From assembly GCF_003182355.1 (NCBI RefSeq), contig NZ_QGTW01000015.1, positions 78,111 through 142,110 of the forward strand: a stretch of DNA of 64,000 nt, given 5' to 3'. The stretch's first letter is position 1, and the number at the start of each line of letters is the position of its first letter. This document shows, piece by piece, positions 33,476 through 42,508 of this stretch. Origin of the DNA: Cytobacillus oceanisediminis. Its GTDB lineage: Bacteria > Bacillota > Bacilli > Bacillales > Cytobacillaceae. Both the position numbers and the translations under genes were made by a program. Below the pieces are notes generated by a model. It worked only from the letters and a program-made list of their open reading frames with translations. It made no database searches and was not told the DNA's origin.

Positions 33476-34149
33476 TTTAATCTCCTGCTTTCATCGTGAA
33501 TTCTTGAATCTTTTATCTTTTCAATAGAATTCTTGGCAACATCAATTTCAAAGTTGAGCTGATCAATATCTTCCGCTATAACCCGATGAAGGTCCTCCTC
33601 AACATGATGGGTTAGCGCATCAAGTGTACGGCGCGTTTCCTGAAGAGACTGATCAAGCTCACGCGTCTTTTTCGGCTGGGATGACAGAAAGACATACTTC
33701 TCCGCAAGCTCCACTGCGGAATCCAGATGTGAAAAATAAAACTGTTCCGCCTGGTAAAAGCGCTTCGGTTCCTTTCTTGTCAGTCTATATATTCTTCTCG
33801 TCACCCTCATGAATTCCATCCGCTGCTTTAGCGTTGGAAAATGGCGAATCGAAAACATCGCCTTATGCAAACGGGTTAACTTCCGCTTCGCTTCATCAAG
33901 GTTTCTCTTTATATATTGGTATTCCCTTCTCGTCAATCCATGCTTTTTCAAAAAACGGTGCCTCTGGATCACTCCGCCCGCCCAATAAGTGAGCAGTCCC
34001 GTTCCAACACCAAAAGCACCCGACAGGAGAAAGGTTTGATCAAAGGCAAAATAACTTACCAGCCAAACACTTACAGACAATGGAATAGCCGTCAGCACAC
34101 GGAATGCAAAACCTACAAAAGAATTCATCTCTATCGACTCCTGACTCAT
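33472..34149 (-). CDS. xpaC: XpaC family protein
   Basis: 225 residues: two membrane segments near the N-terminus (about 13-32 and 36-55) followed by a basic, helical cytoplasmic part with GLTRREYQYIKRNLDEAKRKL and KTRELDQSLQETRRTL. XpaC was named for 5-bromo-4-chloroindolyl phosphate hydrolysis, but no phosphatase motif is visible here; a structural envelope role with TelA is at least as likely. First gene of the xpaC-yaaN pair. Confidence 0.87.
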   Translation of the reverse strand: MSQESIEMNSFVGFAFRVLTAIPLSVSVWLVSYFAFDQTFLLSGAFGVGTGLLTYWAGGVIQRHRFLKKHGLTRREYQYIKRNLDEAKRKLTRLHKAMFSIRHFPTLKQRMEFMRVTRRIYRLTRKEPKRFYQAEQFYFSHLDSAVELAEKYVFLSSQPKKTRELDQSLQETRRTLDALTHHVEEDLHRVIAEDIDQLNFEIDVAKNSIEKIKDSRIHDESRRLK

Positions 34150-34365
34150 AGTCCTACTATTTATACGTTACTCGCAAACACAAAGTTTCATCCACAGGAA
34201 AAAAACAGCACTATTTAATCAAATTCAGGCACCCGCCCTTAAATCTATTAAAACACTTTTAAAAAACTTCTCAAGTATAACGATACAAAAAACCCCGCAG
34301 CCCCGCCATAGACCACATAAGTAAAGACATCTAAGACCTGAGACGTATTTAATTCGTTTTTCCTA

Positions 34366-34402
34366 TATAAAAAAGCATTTGCGCCGAACCCCGCAAATGC
34401 TT
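34366..34402 (-). terminator. Terminator of the C39 peptidase gene
   Basis: AGCATTTGCG/CGCAAATGCT stem with a seven-base loop, followed on the minus strand by six T residues; 45 bases after the stop. The remaining gap up to xpaC shows only a startless open frame (see rejected items). Confidence 0.85.
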
Positions 34403-34446
34403 TTAGCTATATAAGATTTTATCTATGAATTTGGGCAGCTGCCTTG

Positions 34447-35550
34447 CTATTTCACTGCCAATGCGCGCTTGCCCATAGAATTATAAATTTTAATAAACTT
34501 GTCTTTTGGCATTTTCACGTCTTTTTTGACTGCTTCGCTATCATTAAAATAAACATAGTCTGCATCCACTCCTGTTACAACAATACAGTGCAATGGAGTT
34601 GGGGAACTAATGGTTTTTCCCGCAGGCGTTTTCCAGCTTCTTTTATTAGGCATTTCATGGCTGATCGTAAACCATGCCAGCACGGGACTGCCTTGAGAAA
34701 CATGCTTCTCTATTTCGGAAAAATCTTTTCCTGTCAGGTTCACTCCGCCTGGACGGTACTGATCCAGCAATTTTTTAAGTGGTCCCGGGTTTATAGTGTG
34801 GCCATTTCCAAAAGGCGTTCCAACAAACCCAATATCCGGATCTCCCCAAGTTTTAATAGATCCGTCTGGATTTCTCACTAACTCTGTTGAATCATAAGGC
34901 ATTTGTTTCGCAAGGGTAGTTTTGCTGATATTTACACCGTAATATTTTAACGCCATGGCAAGTGACGTCACTTCACAGCCGCTTGGCAATTCAGGCCGCT
35001 GTGCAATAAGCGGGACATTTAGCTTTGCTGCTCGGGAGTCACTTATAGTTACATAATCGCCGCTCACATAGCCTGAAGTGCCATTATATGAAACTTTATA
35101 CCAGCCATTGCTTTCCTTATGTATAACGCTCAATACCGATCCATTCTTCAAAAGGCCGATTTTACTGTAATTCAATCCTGGACCCTTGCGGACATTCAAA
35201 GCAGTTGCGTCCACCCGGTAGAGCTTATCATTAGTTTTCACGTAATGGCCGCTGACATAGCCTGTTTGGCTTTTGTAAGTAATCTTATACCATCCGTTAT
35301 CCAGCCTCTGGATTACCTGAATACTGCTGCCTTGAGGCAAGCTTCCTATCCGCTCATAGTTTGTTCCGGGTCCCGAACGGACATTAAGGCTGGTCGCATC
35401 AACAATGTAAGATGAAGAAGCTGCTTCTGCCACGCTCTGATTGGAACTTAAAGGAACAAGTGGCGAAAACACAGCTCCTGTCAAAATAGCAGCAGCAACT
35501 GATCCCTTTAATAGAGCCCTTCTTCCAGACCGCCCTTTCAATATATTCAT
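34447..35550 (-). CDS. Secreted SH3b-SH3b-C39-like cysteine peptidase
   Basis: 367 residues. The signal peptide contains a twin-arginine-like motif (SGRRALLKG) followed by a hydrophobic core and AEA cleavage region. Two bacterial SH3 domains (about 48-104 and 112-168, each with LNVR(S/K)GPG and GY(V)SG) should bind the cell wall. The C-terminal peptidase_C39_2 domain has the catalytic Cys192 in PSGCEVTSLAMALKYYG and the histidine in PLHCIVVTGVD. Likely a cell-wall-bound peptidase. ATG 35550 has GGAGGAG upstream, better than 35568. Confidence 0.88.
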   Translation of the reverse strand: MNILKGRSGRRALLKGSVAAAILTGAVFSPLVPLSSNQSVAEAASSSYIVDATSLNVRSGPGTNYERIGSLPQGSSIQVIQRLDNGWYKITYKSQTGYVSGHYVKTNDKLYRVDATALNVRKGPGLNYSKIGLLKNGSVLSVIHKESNGWYKVSYNGTSGYVSGDYVTISDSRAAKLNVPLIAQRPELPSGCEVTSLAMALKYYGVNISKTTLAKQMPYDSTELVRNPDGSIKTWGDPDIGFVGTPFGNGHTINPGPLKKLLDQYRPGGVNLTGKDFSEIEKHVSQGSPVLAWFTISHEMPNKRSWKTPAGKTISSPTPLHCIVVTGVDADYVYFNDSEAVKKDVKMPKDKFIKIYNSMGKRALAVK

Positions 35551-35647
35551 ATTCTCTCCTCCAAACAATGTCGAATTTACGAACTATTATAAAAATATAG
35601 ATTAAGATACAGCTAGTCTACCTTTTTGGGACTGGAAAAATTTTATT

Positions 35648-35671
35648 GAAACTAAAGGATTAACTAGTTTC
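35648..35671. promoter_or_regulatory. Operator-like inverted repeat between divergent genes
   Basis: GAAACTA (35648-35654) and TAGTTTC (35665-35671) form a 7-base inverted repeat with a 10-base spacer, in the gap between the divergent C39 peptidase and phosphodiesterase genes. It could bind a dimeric regulator; no -35/-10 pair was clear enough to place it. Confidence 0.3.
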
Positions 35672-35836
35672 ATAAATACAGGAAAATCGGCATCCGAAGA
35701 TACGCCCTCTTTATTCCAAAAAAATTAGAATTTGATGTCCATAGATGCAAAGGGTTCATTCAACCTTTGTTTAAATGGCAGATTAATAGGGAATAACCTC
35801 TTGTACCAATTTTCATACAACACGGAGGAAAACATA

Positions 35837-37753
35837 ATGAAAAAGCACTATTTTTATATAATCATTTTATTGGTTGGTTCCATTGTTTCTCCAACTCCAG
35901 GTTATGCGTCAGAAATGAAGGATCAGGATAACAAGGTTATTTTGGTTTCCTTTGATGGGATGCGCAACGATCTGACAAAGGAGTATGTCAAGGACGGAAA
36001 CCTCCCTCATATCAAGTCTCTTATGAAAAATGGAGTGGCTGCCAAAGATTCCAAGACTGTTACTCCATCACTAACTGCTCCCTCCCATGCGGCGATTGCA
36101 ACGGGTACAACTCCTTCCGAAACCGGCATGGTCAGCAACAAGTGGCAGGACCCCCACAAGGAATTGGCAAACGGAGAGAGTGCCTTTCACCAGCCTCTTG
36201 ATAAAAGCCCGCTTTGGAAGGAAGCAAAAAAGAACGGCAAAACAACAGCTACCGTCCTGTTTCCCGGGTCAAACCCCGATGCCGGTTCGCAGGCAGATTA
36301 CGCTGTCTATTACGGTGAAACCTGGGCAGAAAGTTCACTGAACAAGCTAAACTTCAAAGCTGCGGACGGCGGGAAACACACTGAAAAAAGCTTTAGTCCT
36401 TTAAAAGAAGCAAAAATGAAGCTGCCCCTGCAAAAAGCCAAAAATAGAGAAATCAATATTTTGGCAATGGACACAACAGATGATGGCAAAACAAATTATG
36501 ACCGGTTTATTTTTTCGGATAATCGTTCTGCTGCTCAGGATGATTCTGTAGCACAAGTTAATGAATGGGGTTCCTTCCCTGTTGAGGTGGATCGCAAATC
36601 GGCAGGCTTCTGGTTTAAACTGAAGACAGATCCAACTCTAGAAAAGGCAAGCATTTACCGGACATCTGTCACTTCAGGGCTTATTAAAGGACCTGATGGC
36701 TTCAAAGAAGAAATCATCTCGGAATTCGGTTTCTTTCCTGTCCAGGATGACACAAAGGCTTTTAAGAAAGGCTGGATTTCCAGAGACGAGTACGAAGAAA
36801 TCAGTTCACGCTTTGTCAACTGGACTACAGATGTCTCTCTTTATATAAAAGAAAAATACCAGCCCGACTTGCTGATGTTCTACGCACCGCAAATTGACCA
36901 TGAATCACACCATTTCCTGCTGACAGATCCAAGGCAGCCAGAGTATACAGAGGCAAGGTCAAAGGAGCATATGAAGTATATTGAATGGGCCTACAAGCTT
37001 GCTGATGGCGTGGTCGGGCGAACGATGGATACCCTGACTAAAAGTGACCACCTTCTGGTTGTTTCCGATCACGGGATGGAGCCTGTCCACACCATCCTGG
37101 CCCCAAACACATTGTTAAAAAAAGCAGGCCTCTTGAAGAGCGATAAGGAAGGAAAGGTTGATGAAGAAAGATCAGAAGCTATCGCTGTTGCCAGCGGATC
37201 CGCTGCACAGATTTATATTAATAAAGACCTATCAAAAGAGGAAAAAAAGAATGTCGCCAAGAAAGTTGAAAATCTATTTAGCGGGTATCAAATAAAACCT
37301 AAATTCAAAAAAGCAGCACTCAAACAGTATTTTGAAGAGATTGGCAATACCATTGTGCAAAAACGTTTTAGCGACTTTGACCAAAAAACAAAGCAATTTT
37401 TCAATTATTTATTGCACAAAAAGGAAAATCCCTATCAAATTGCAGATGGAAGCGAAAAAGAAAAGGGACATCCCAACGAAGGGGAAATCCTCTTGCTTGG
37501 AGCCAAGGGCTATATGATGGGCAGCAGCCTAACCAAAGCCGAACTGCCTGCAATAGAGCTCGGCAGCCACGGCGGCAATCCTGATCGAAAAGAGCTTAAG
37601 GCAGTATTTATCGCCCAAGGCCCTTCGTTCAAAAAGGATGAAAATATCGGTTCGATTACTACACTTGATATTGCCCCGACTGTGTATAAGCTATTAGGCA
37701 TACCGAGCCCAGACTTCCTTGAGGGTAACGTTTTGGAGGATGCTATTGAATAA
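35837..37753 (+). CDS. Secreted alkaline-phosphatase-superfamily phosphodiesterase
   Basis: 638 residues. Signal peptide residues 1-25 end in YAS. The nucleotide pyrophosphatase/phosphodiesterase fold has the first metal aspartate in VILVSFDGMRND (Asp40), the nucleophile Thr80 in TPSLTAPSHAAIATG, and later metal ligands in YAPQIDHESHHF, VVSDHGMEPV and ELGSHGGNPDRKELKAVF. It probably hydrolyses phosphodiesters or phosphonates outside the cell. ATG 35837 has GGAGG upstream, and the longer frame from 35732 would place 35 polar residues before the signal. Confidence 0.9.
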   Translation: MKKHYFYIIILLVGSIVSPTPGYASEMKDQDNKVILVSFDGMRNDLTKEYVKDGNLPHIKSLMKNGVAAKDSKTVTPSLTAPSHAAIATGTTPSETGMVSNKWQDPHKELANGESAFHQPLDKSPLWKEAKKNGKTTATVLFPGSNPDAGSQADYAVYYGETWAESSLNKLNFKAADGGKHTEKSFSPLKEAKMKLPLQKAKNREINILAMDTTDDGKTNYDRFIFSDNRSAAQDDSVAQVNEWGSFPVEVDRKSAGFWFKLKTDPTLEKASIYRTSVTSGLIKGPDGFKEEIISEFGFFPVQDDTKAFKKGWISRDEYEEISSRFVNWTTDVSLYIKEKYQPDLLMFYAPQIDHESHHFLLTDPRQPEYTEARSKEHMKYIEWAYKLADGVVGRTMDTLTKSDHLLVVSDHGMEPVHTILAPNTLLKKAGLLKSDKEGKVDEERSEAIAVASGSAAQIYINKDLSKEEKKNVAKKVENLFSGYQIKPKFKKAALKQYFEEIGNTIVQKRFSDFDQKTKQFFNYLLHKKENPYQIADGSEKEKGHPNEGEILLLGAKGYMMGSSLTKAELPAIELGSHGGNPDRKELKAVFIAQGPSFKKDENIGSITTLDIAPTVYKLLGIPSPDFLEGNVLEDAIE

Positions 37754-37798
37754 TTTGAAAGGCCTTGCGGGAAAGCAAGGCCTTTCAAATTATTTTAT
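37749..37798 (+). terminator. Long perfect terminator containing the stop codon
   Basis: The left arm 37749-37768 and right arm 37775-37794 are perfect complements over 20 bases with a GGGAAA loop, followed by TTTTA. The TAA of the phosphodiesterase gene (37751-37753) lies inside the left arm. Confidence 0.92.
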
Positions 37799-37819
37799 GG
37801 GGGATTTTGTGGGCGGCTT

Positions 37820-37980
37820 TCATTCTTTTATACGCAGAACTCCTCTTTTACACGCAAGAAACTATTTTTATGCGCGGGTGTGCGGGTTCTTCCAGTTTAT
37901 GCGCGTTTGTTCGCTGTTTTTCTTTGTTTGCGCGCGGACTCCTCTTTTACGCGTGATCTCACCCTTTGCGTGCGTCTTTT
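37820..37980. repeat. Intergenic array, about 20 bp period (array E)
   Basis: CTTTTATACGC at 37825, CTTTTACACGC at 37845 and TTTTTATGCGCG at 37865 are 20 apart. After a disturbed stretch, TTTGCGCGC (37924), CTTTTACGCGTG (37944) and CTTTGCGTGCG (37964) resume the 20-base step. The units share T-rich then (A/T)(T/C)(A/G)CGCG. It occupies the 340-base gap between a terminator and a convergent kinase gene. Confidence 0.6.
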
Positions 37981-38093
37981 TTAATAGATTGCAAGTGGGT
38001 TTCTCGAATATACTCTTTACCACTGCTCACCAGCTCCCGACTCCCTGCCAATCCCAAAACAAAGACCCCTCAGAGAGATGAGCCATAACAAAA

Positions 38094-39551
38094 TTATATG
38101 CGATCCAACTCGACAAGGACGATGGTTCCTTCCCCAATTTGGCTTTCTATTCTCATCGAGCCGTGGTGCTCCTGGATAATTTTATTGCTGACTGTGAGCC
38201 CAAGCCCAATTCCCTTATCTTTTGTTGTATAAAACGGTGTACCGAGATAGCCCAGCAAGTGGGTATCAATCCCCGGCCCTTCATCTGAAAAAGCTATCTT
38301 CACTCTTCTATTATCTTGCTTTTGTACGCTGACATGGACATTTCCGCCATTCGGCATAGCTTCAATCGCATTTTTCATGAAGTTGACAAACACCTGCTTC
38401 AGCTGATGAGGGGAACATAATATCATAATATCATCCTCATCGTAGTCAAGCTTAATTTGGACATTATGAAGCAAGGCTTGCGGATGAAGCACATTGATGG
38501 TGCTTTCCAGGATGGAAATTAAATTCCCTTTCTCAAACTCAATCGCCTGGGGTTTGGCCAACGACATAAATTCATTGACGATCATGTCGATACGGTCGAG
38601 CTCTTCCATAATAATAGATAGATAGTTATCCTGTTTATCCTGGTTAACACTCAATTTAAGCAGTTTGGAAAAACCTTTTAAAGATGTCAGCGGATTTCTG
38701 ATTTCATGGGCGACGCCCGCAGCCAGCTGCCCAATAATAGAGAGACGATCGAGATTCCGCAATGCAGCATCATTATTCACCCTATCCGTAATGTTTCTGC
38801 CCACTGCGACAAATAAATCAATTTCCCCTTCATCATTTAAGATAGGAGAAATACTCGTCTCTACAAAAACAGTACGGCCATCGGCTGCTATCAGTTTCGT
38901 TTCAATCAGCTGCGGCTCGCCGGTTTCCAATAGCAGTAGAAATACTTTATCAAAGTTTTCTTTTTCTTCAGGCGGCATGACGATACAGCAGTTTTTCCCT
39001 ATAAGCTGCCTTGGGGAATAGCCCAGTACTTTTTCGTGTGAGGGGGATGCATAAATGAGGATCTGATCCTTCTTAAAAACCTTAATCATATCTGTTGTAT
39101 TTTCTGTAATTAAATCATATAGCTCCCGCGTTTTCCTTAACTCTCTTTCCATGCTCTTCAAATCCGTCATATCCCGGAAAATAGCCAGGACCGCAATAAT
39201 TCTGCCCTTTGAGTTCCGGAAGGGTGAATAAGACACTGATATATCCAAAACGGAACCATCTTGATGATAACGCTGCGTCATCACATTGCTGTACACTTTT
39301 CCAAGCTTCACCAGTTTAATAATATCCTTAACCTCTTCTGGATTTTGAAATTCCGTAAACTTTTTTCCGATCACTTCTTTTTCGGTATAACCAAAAATTA
39401 AAGTATACATATGGTTTACTCTAATAAAACGGTTTTCCATATCAATTATGGCAACCCCATCTGCCGTACAATTCAAGAACAAATCTATCAACTCATCAGG
39501 ATTGAAATAAATCGAATCGCTCTCATTCCCAATAATTGGGAAACCATTCAT
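38094..39551 (-). CDS. Soluble PAS-PAS sensor histidine kinase
   Basis: 485 residues without membrane segments. Two PAS domains (from LFLNCTADGVAIIDMENRF and LITENTTDMIKVFKKDQIL) each end in a PAC motif. The HisKA box IIGQLAAGVAHEIRNPLTSLKG and ATPase motifs NFMKNAIEAMPNGG, FSDEGPGI and KGIGLGLTVSNKI follow. It is closely related in its kinase core to the membrane kinase at 30.4 kb and, like it, lacks an adjacent regulator, as expected for phosphorelay kinases. ATG 39551 or TTG 39554 fits the GAGGTGA site; the upstream frame lacks one. Confidence 0.86.
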   Translation of the reverse strand: MNGFPIIGNESDSIYFNPDELIDLFLNCTADGVAIIDMENRFIRVNHMYTLIFGYTEKEVIGKKFTEFQNPEEVKDIIKLVKLGKVYSNVMTQRYHQDGSVLDISVSYSPFRNSKGRIIAVLAIFRDMTDLKSMERELRKTRELYDLITENTTDMIKVFKKDQILIYASPSHEKVLGYSPRQLIGKNCCIVMPPEEKENFDKVFLLLLETGEPQLIETKLIAADGRTVFVETSISPILNDEGEIDLFVAVGRNITDRVNNDAALRNLDRLSIIGQLAAGVAHEIRNPLTSLKGFSKLLKLSVNQDKQDNYLSIIMEELDRIDMIVNEFMSLAKPQAIEFEKGNLISILESTINVLHPQALLHNVQIKLDYDEDDIMILCSPHQLKQVFVNFMKNAIEAMPNGGNVHVSVQKQDNRRVKIAFSDEGPGIDTHLLGYLGTPFYTTKDKGIGLGLTVSNKIIQEHHGSMRIESQIGEGTIVLVELDRI

Positions 39552-39668
39552 CAAGGAGTTCACCTCATTTTTCGACTTTATTAAGTCCATTTTACAGAAT
39601 TTTACGACAAAAAACATAGATATCTTTAGAGAAACTCAATATTTTACAGAGACAACATCTATAAAATA

Positions 39669-39910
39669 GGCTCTGTTAAATTTGCCTGTTGATTTCCGCT
39701 CCAGGTACTAAGCGAACCGCGGGCGATCCGACGCTCCTCGGCGCATTCGCACCTGTGGGGTCTCCCGTTGACACGCTTCTCCCGCAGGACATTGAATAAG
39801 CTTCCTCGAGTAAACACCGCACGAAGGAAATGTGTCAGCATTTCCGAGGATCTCGTACCTTCCACTCCAATCAACAGGGTGCTAAAATCAACAATAAGCT
39901 TTAACACAGC
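39669..39910. repeat. Full-length dispersed inverted-repeat element (copy 2)
   Basis: 242 bases. Ends GGCTCTGTTAAA and TTTAACACAGC are inverted repeats; subterminal GCCTGTTGATTTCCGCTCC and CCACTCCAATCAACAGGG are also inverted. TATAAAATA flanks both sides (39660-39668 and 39911-39919), a nine-base target duplication. No open frame of note is inside; the interior is GC-rich (GAACCGCGGGCG, TCTCCCGCA). Confidence 0.85.
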
Positions 39911-39917
39911 TATAAAA

Positions 39918-39951
39918 TAAAAAAGCAACTCCCCTTAGGGTTAGTTGCTTT
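39918..39951 (-). terminator. Minus-strand terminator beside element copy 2
   Basis: AAGCAACT/AGTTGCTT outer stem with a CCC/GGG inner stem, then a T run on the minus strand. It directly follows the stop codon of the remnant frame to its right. Confidence 0.75.
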
Positions 39952-40132
39952 CTCTCAACTCCATTTTCGCAACCGCCTCACAATGTGTGGACTGTAATTG
40001 ACAACATAAAGTGATGTTGGCGGGTATATCAACAAATCCTATAAGGAACCTTACTGAGCGAATAATAACAAACATATAAAGCAAAAATGGGCGGGAAGGA
40101 GCCCGGTTCAATACCGCCTTCACACCAGCCAA
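39941..40132 (-). pseudogene. Possible gene remnant ending in a terminator
   Basis: A 63-codon frame without ribosome site ends with LQSTHCEAVAKMEL and a stop codon that falls inside a good minus-strand terminator. Its tail loosely resembles the C-terminus of TrmA/RlmCD-type RNA methyltransferases (compare TMHVECVAKI in the intact gene at 42.5 kb). The terminator placement suggests a real gene once ended here; the rest is not recognisable. Confidence 0.25.
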
Positions 40133-40207
40133 TTAACTGCTTAGTATAAACTCTAACTTTTTGGTTTTAGCGTCCTATTTCGCTTTTATCCTTGAATTGG
40201 GACACTT

Positions 40208-41200
40208 CTACTGGTCTCCCATTCCATCAAGAAGATTCTTTGACCCAAAGTTATCGAGCAATGCACGCACTTCATCTGTTGACTCTGTGCTCATTAATTG
40301 ATTTCTTAATTCACTAGCCCCTCGAAACCCACGGACATATATCTTAAAAAAGCGTTGAAGAGCCTTGAACGGGCGTAGCTCCAAACTTGAATATTTGTCA
40401 TGGAGATCCAAATGCAGCCTTAAGAGATCAAGCAATTCCTTACTACTATGATCTTTCGGCTCCTTTTCGAAGGCAAATGGATTATTGAATATACCACGCC
40501 CAATCATAACACCATCAATACCGTATTGATGAGCAAGCTTTAAGCCAGTTTGACGGTCAGGGATATCCCCATTGATTGTCAAGAGTGTATCCGGTGCCAC
40601 CTGGTCTCGAAGTTTTTTAATCTCCGGAATTAGTTCCCAATGAGCATCTACTTTGCTCATTTCCTCTCTTGTACGCAGATGAATGGAAAGATTAACAATG
40701 TCTTGTTTCAATATGTGTGTTAGCCAGTTGTGCCATTCTTCTATATCCGTGTAACCAAGCCTTGTCTTTACACTTACGGGCAATCCTCCTGCTTTTGCTG
40801 CTTGGATTAAATCTGCTGCAACTTCTGGACGACGGATAAGGCCACTTCCCTTTCCGTGATGTGCCACATTAGGGACAGGACAGCCCATATTGATATCCAA
40901 ACCCTTAAACCCTAGTTTCGCCATACCAATACTCATTTGCCGAAAGTATTCAGGCTTATCCCCCCATATATGGGCTACAATTGGTTGTTCATCCTCTGTA
41001 AAAGTCAAACGCCCACGCACACTATGGATCCCCTCAGGGTGACAATAGCTCTCCGTGTTTGTGAACTCTGTAAAAAACACATCAGGTCTGGCTGCCTCAC
41101 TCACTACATGGCGAAAAACAACATCCGTCACATCTTCCATTGGGGCCAGTATAAAAAAAGGCCGTGGTAAATCACGCCAAAAATTATTTACCATATTCAA
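40208..41200 (-). CDS. dus: tRNA-dihydrouridine synthase
   Basis: About 330 residues, an FMN-dependent TIM-barrel enzyme that reduces uridine in the tRNA D-loop. Family signatures are FILAPMEDVTDVVFRHVV, GLDINMGCPVPNVAHHGKGSGL with the catalytic cysteine (GCPV), SVKTRLGY, and GDIPDRQTGL ... GVMIGRGIFNNP. TTG 41200 has AGAGG seven bases upstream; ATG 41194 is an alternative. In its C-terminal half it resembles the Dus group common in Firmicutes rather than DusA/B/C. It has its own promoter. Confidence 0.93.
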   Translation of the reverse strand: MNMVNNFWRDLPRPFFILAPMEDVTDVVFRHVVSEAARPDVFFTEFTNTESYCHPEGIHSVRGRLTFTEDEQPIVAHIWGDKPEYFRQMSIGMAKLGFKGLDINMGCPVPNVAHHGKGSGLIRRPEVAADLIQAAKAGGLPVSVKTRLGYTDIEEWHNWLTHILKQDIVNLSIHLRTREEMSKVDAHWELIPEIKKLRDQVAPDTLLTINGDIPDRQTGLKLAHQYGIDGVMIGRGIFNNPFAFEKEPKDHSSKELLDLLRLHLDLHDKYSSLELRPFKALQRFFKIYVRGFRGASELRNQLMSTESTDEVRALLDNFGSKNLLDGMGDQ

Positions 41201-41281
41201 ATTCAAATCCTCTCATTACAGGATACCAGGCCAATCCCTTATCCCAAAATTAATAAACAAAATGGCCCTGCTTCTTTTACA

Positions 41282-41311
41282 CTTATACCATTTTGAAGCA
41301 TTTTTTATCAA
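41282..41311 (-). promoter_or_regulatory. Promoter of the dus gene
   Basis: On the minus strand TTGATA (41311-41306) and TATAAG (41287-41282) with an 18-base spacer, about 80 bases before the start codon. The rest of this 440-base gap holds the satP terminator and nothing else I can support. Confidence 0.5.
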
Positions 41312-41447
41312 ACTGATCAGAAATATTTATTTTAACTTCGTAATCTCTGTACAACCAGTATTCCACTGTTCGAGTTAAAATAAAGTCTTGCTAAAAAACG
41401 ACTTAAAAGAAAATTGGAAGAACACTGAATTGACAAAGGTTTAACAG

Positions 41448-41493
41448 GAAAAGACCCCAAAATCGCAAAAGGATTTTTTGCGAAATCAGGGTC
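41448..41493 (-). terminator. Terminator region of the acetate transporter gene
   Basis: On the minus strand GACCC pairs with GGGGTC around an inner stem TCGCAAAAA/TTTTGCGA, and TTTTCC follows. It is about 160 bases after the satP stop codon. Confidence 0.6.
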
Positions 41494-41650
41494 GGAACGG
41501 CAAACGTTTATTCTTAACCAGCAAGAGCTATTTATTAATTAGGCATCTTCAATTCTAAAGCCGTGACGACTTCTACATGCCCGGTGTGTATGTGGCAACA
41601 CATGAGATGCAGGTGAAATTAACATTTGATCATTGCCTAAAGTTATTCAA

Positions 41651-42304
41651 TTAAGCAGCTATTTTTTCATTTTCTTTTTCATTGTCATTCTTAAACACAC
41701 GGAACGGTTTGCCTACCGGTAAGACTACTTGTCCAAAATGAATATTTAAAACCGCTGCAGCAGAACCATAGAATGAAAGTAAAGCAATCATTAATTCTGA
41801 GATAGCCGCCAGCATATGTGAAAATTCATACATGATATTAAATGAACTTAATGACAACCCGATAAATAGAAAATCAATCAGTACAAAAATGAAGAACAGA
41901 ACCTTATGAGTCGCCATGGCCCCGATTGTCATGAACAAGCTAAAGATTAAGTAACCTACGAATGCAACACCTAACTGTTTAGAATCTGCAGCTGCAAGTA
42001 AATTTTCACCTAAAGCCCCGGATTGAATCAGCCATGTTGTCCCAACTCCAAACCAAAATAAGCCAAATGCACCGAAAGCTGTTGTACCAAATACATTATT
42101 ATGCTTAGAGTCCATAATGGCTGCGATTAACTGTGCCAGACCGCCTAGAAAGAATGCCCATGGTAATATTAACGCAGTTCCTTCTGTCAATCCTAATTTT
42201 TGTGATGACGCTACAAGGGTTACCATCGCCAAACCAAACAACCCTAGAGCAGAAGGATCAGCGGTTACCACTTTTACAGAAGTATGATTTTGATGATCAT
42301 TCAT
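41651..42304 (-). CDS. satP: Acetate/succinate transporter, GPR1/FUN34/YaaH family
   Basis: 217 residues with six membrane helices and the family signature near the N-terminus (DPSALGLFGLAMVTL, the NPAPLGL-like motif), GLAQLIAAIMDSKHNNVFGTTAFGAFGLFWFG, and a C-terminal charged tail. Relatives import acetate and succinate with protons. The presence of isocitrate lyase at 60 kb fits growth on acetate. AAGGAGG lies 12 bases before the ATG. Confidence 0.9.
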   Translation of the reverse strand: MNDHQNHTSVKVVTADPSALGLFGLAMVTLVASSQKLGLTEGTALILPWAFFLGGLAQLIAAIMDSKHNNVFGTTAFGAFGLFWFGVGTTWLIQSGALGENLLAAADSKQLGVAFVGYLIFSLFMTIGAMATHKVLFFIFVLIDFLFIGLSLSSFNIMYEFSHMLAAISELMIALLSFYGSAAAVLNIHFGQVVLPVGKPFRVFKNDNEKENEKIAA

Positions 42305-42508
42305 AAGATGTGTAATTCCTCCTTAGTAATATAGCTTACTAAGGTTACATAAAAATATCTCTTTTGTCTATATGTGAAATCGGTAACAATTAAACTTTCT
42401 TTATCCAAAAAATGGTGAAATATTCAAAAATGATGACTCCTGGAACTTTCATCTATTTAAAGTCCAAGACTCAAACAGTTACTATTCATTTTTTATACAT
42501 TAAGAAAT

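Noticed and set aside
34265..34410. Startless frame reading VLDVFTYVVYGGAAGFFVSL in the gap between xpaC and the C39 gene
   Set aside because: Protein-like, but it has no ATG/GTG/TTG with ribosome site and it overlaps a clear terminator.
39659..39928. 89-codon frame inside element copy 2
   Set aside because: It follows the GC-rich interior of a repeat; the frame is not kept in copies 3 and 4.
41539..41625. 28-codon frame after the acetate transporter
   Set aside because: Arginine/histidine-rich with only a distant AGG upstream; no independent support.
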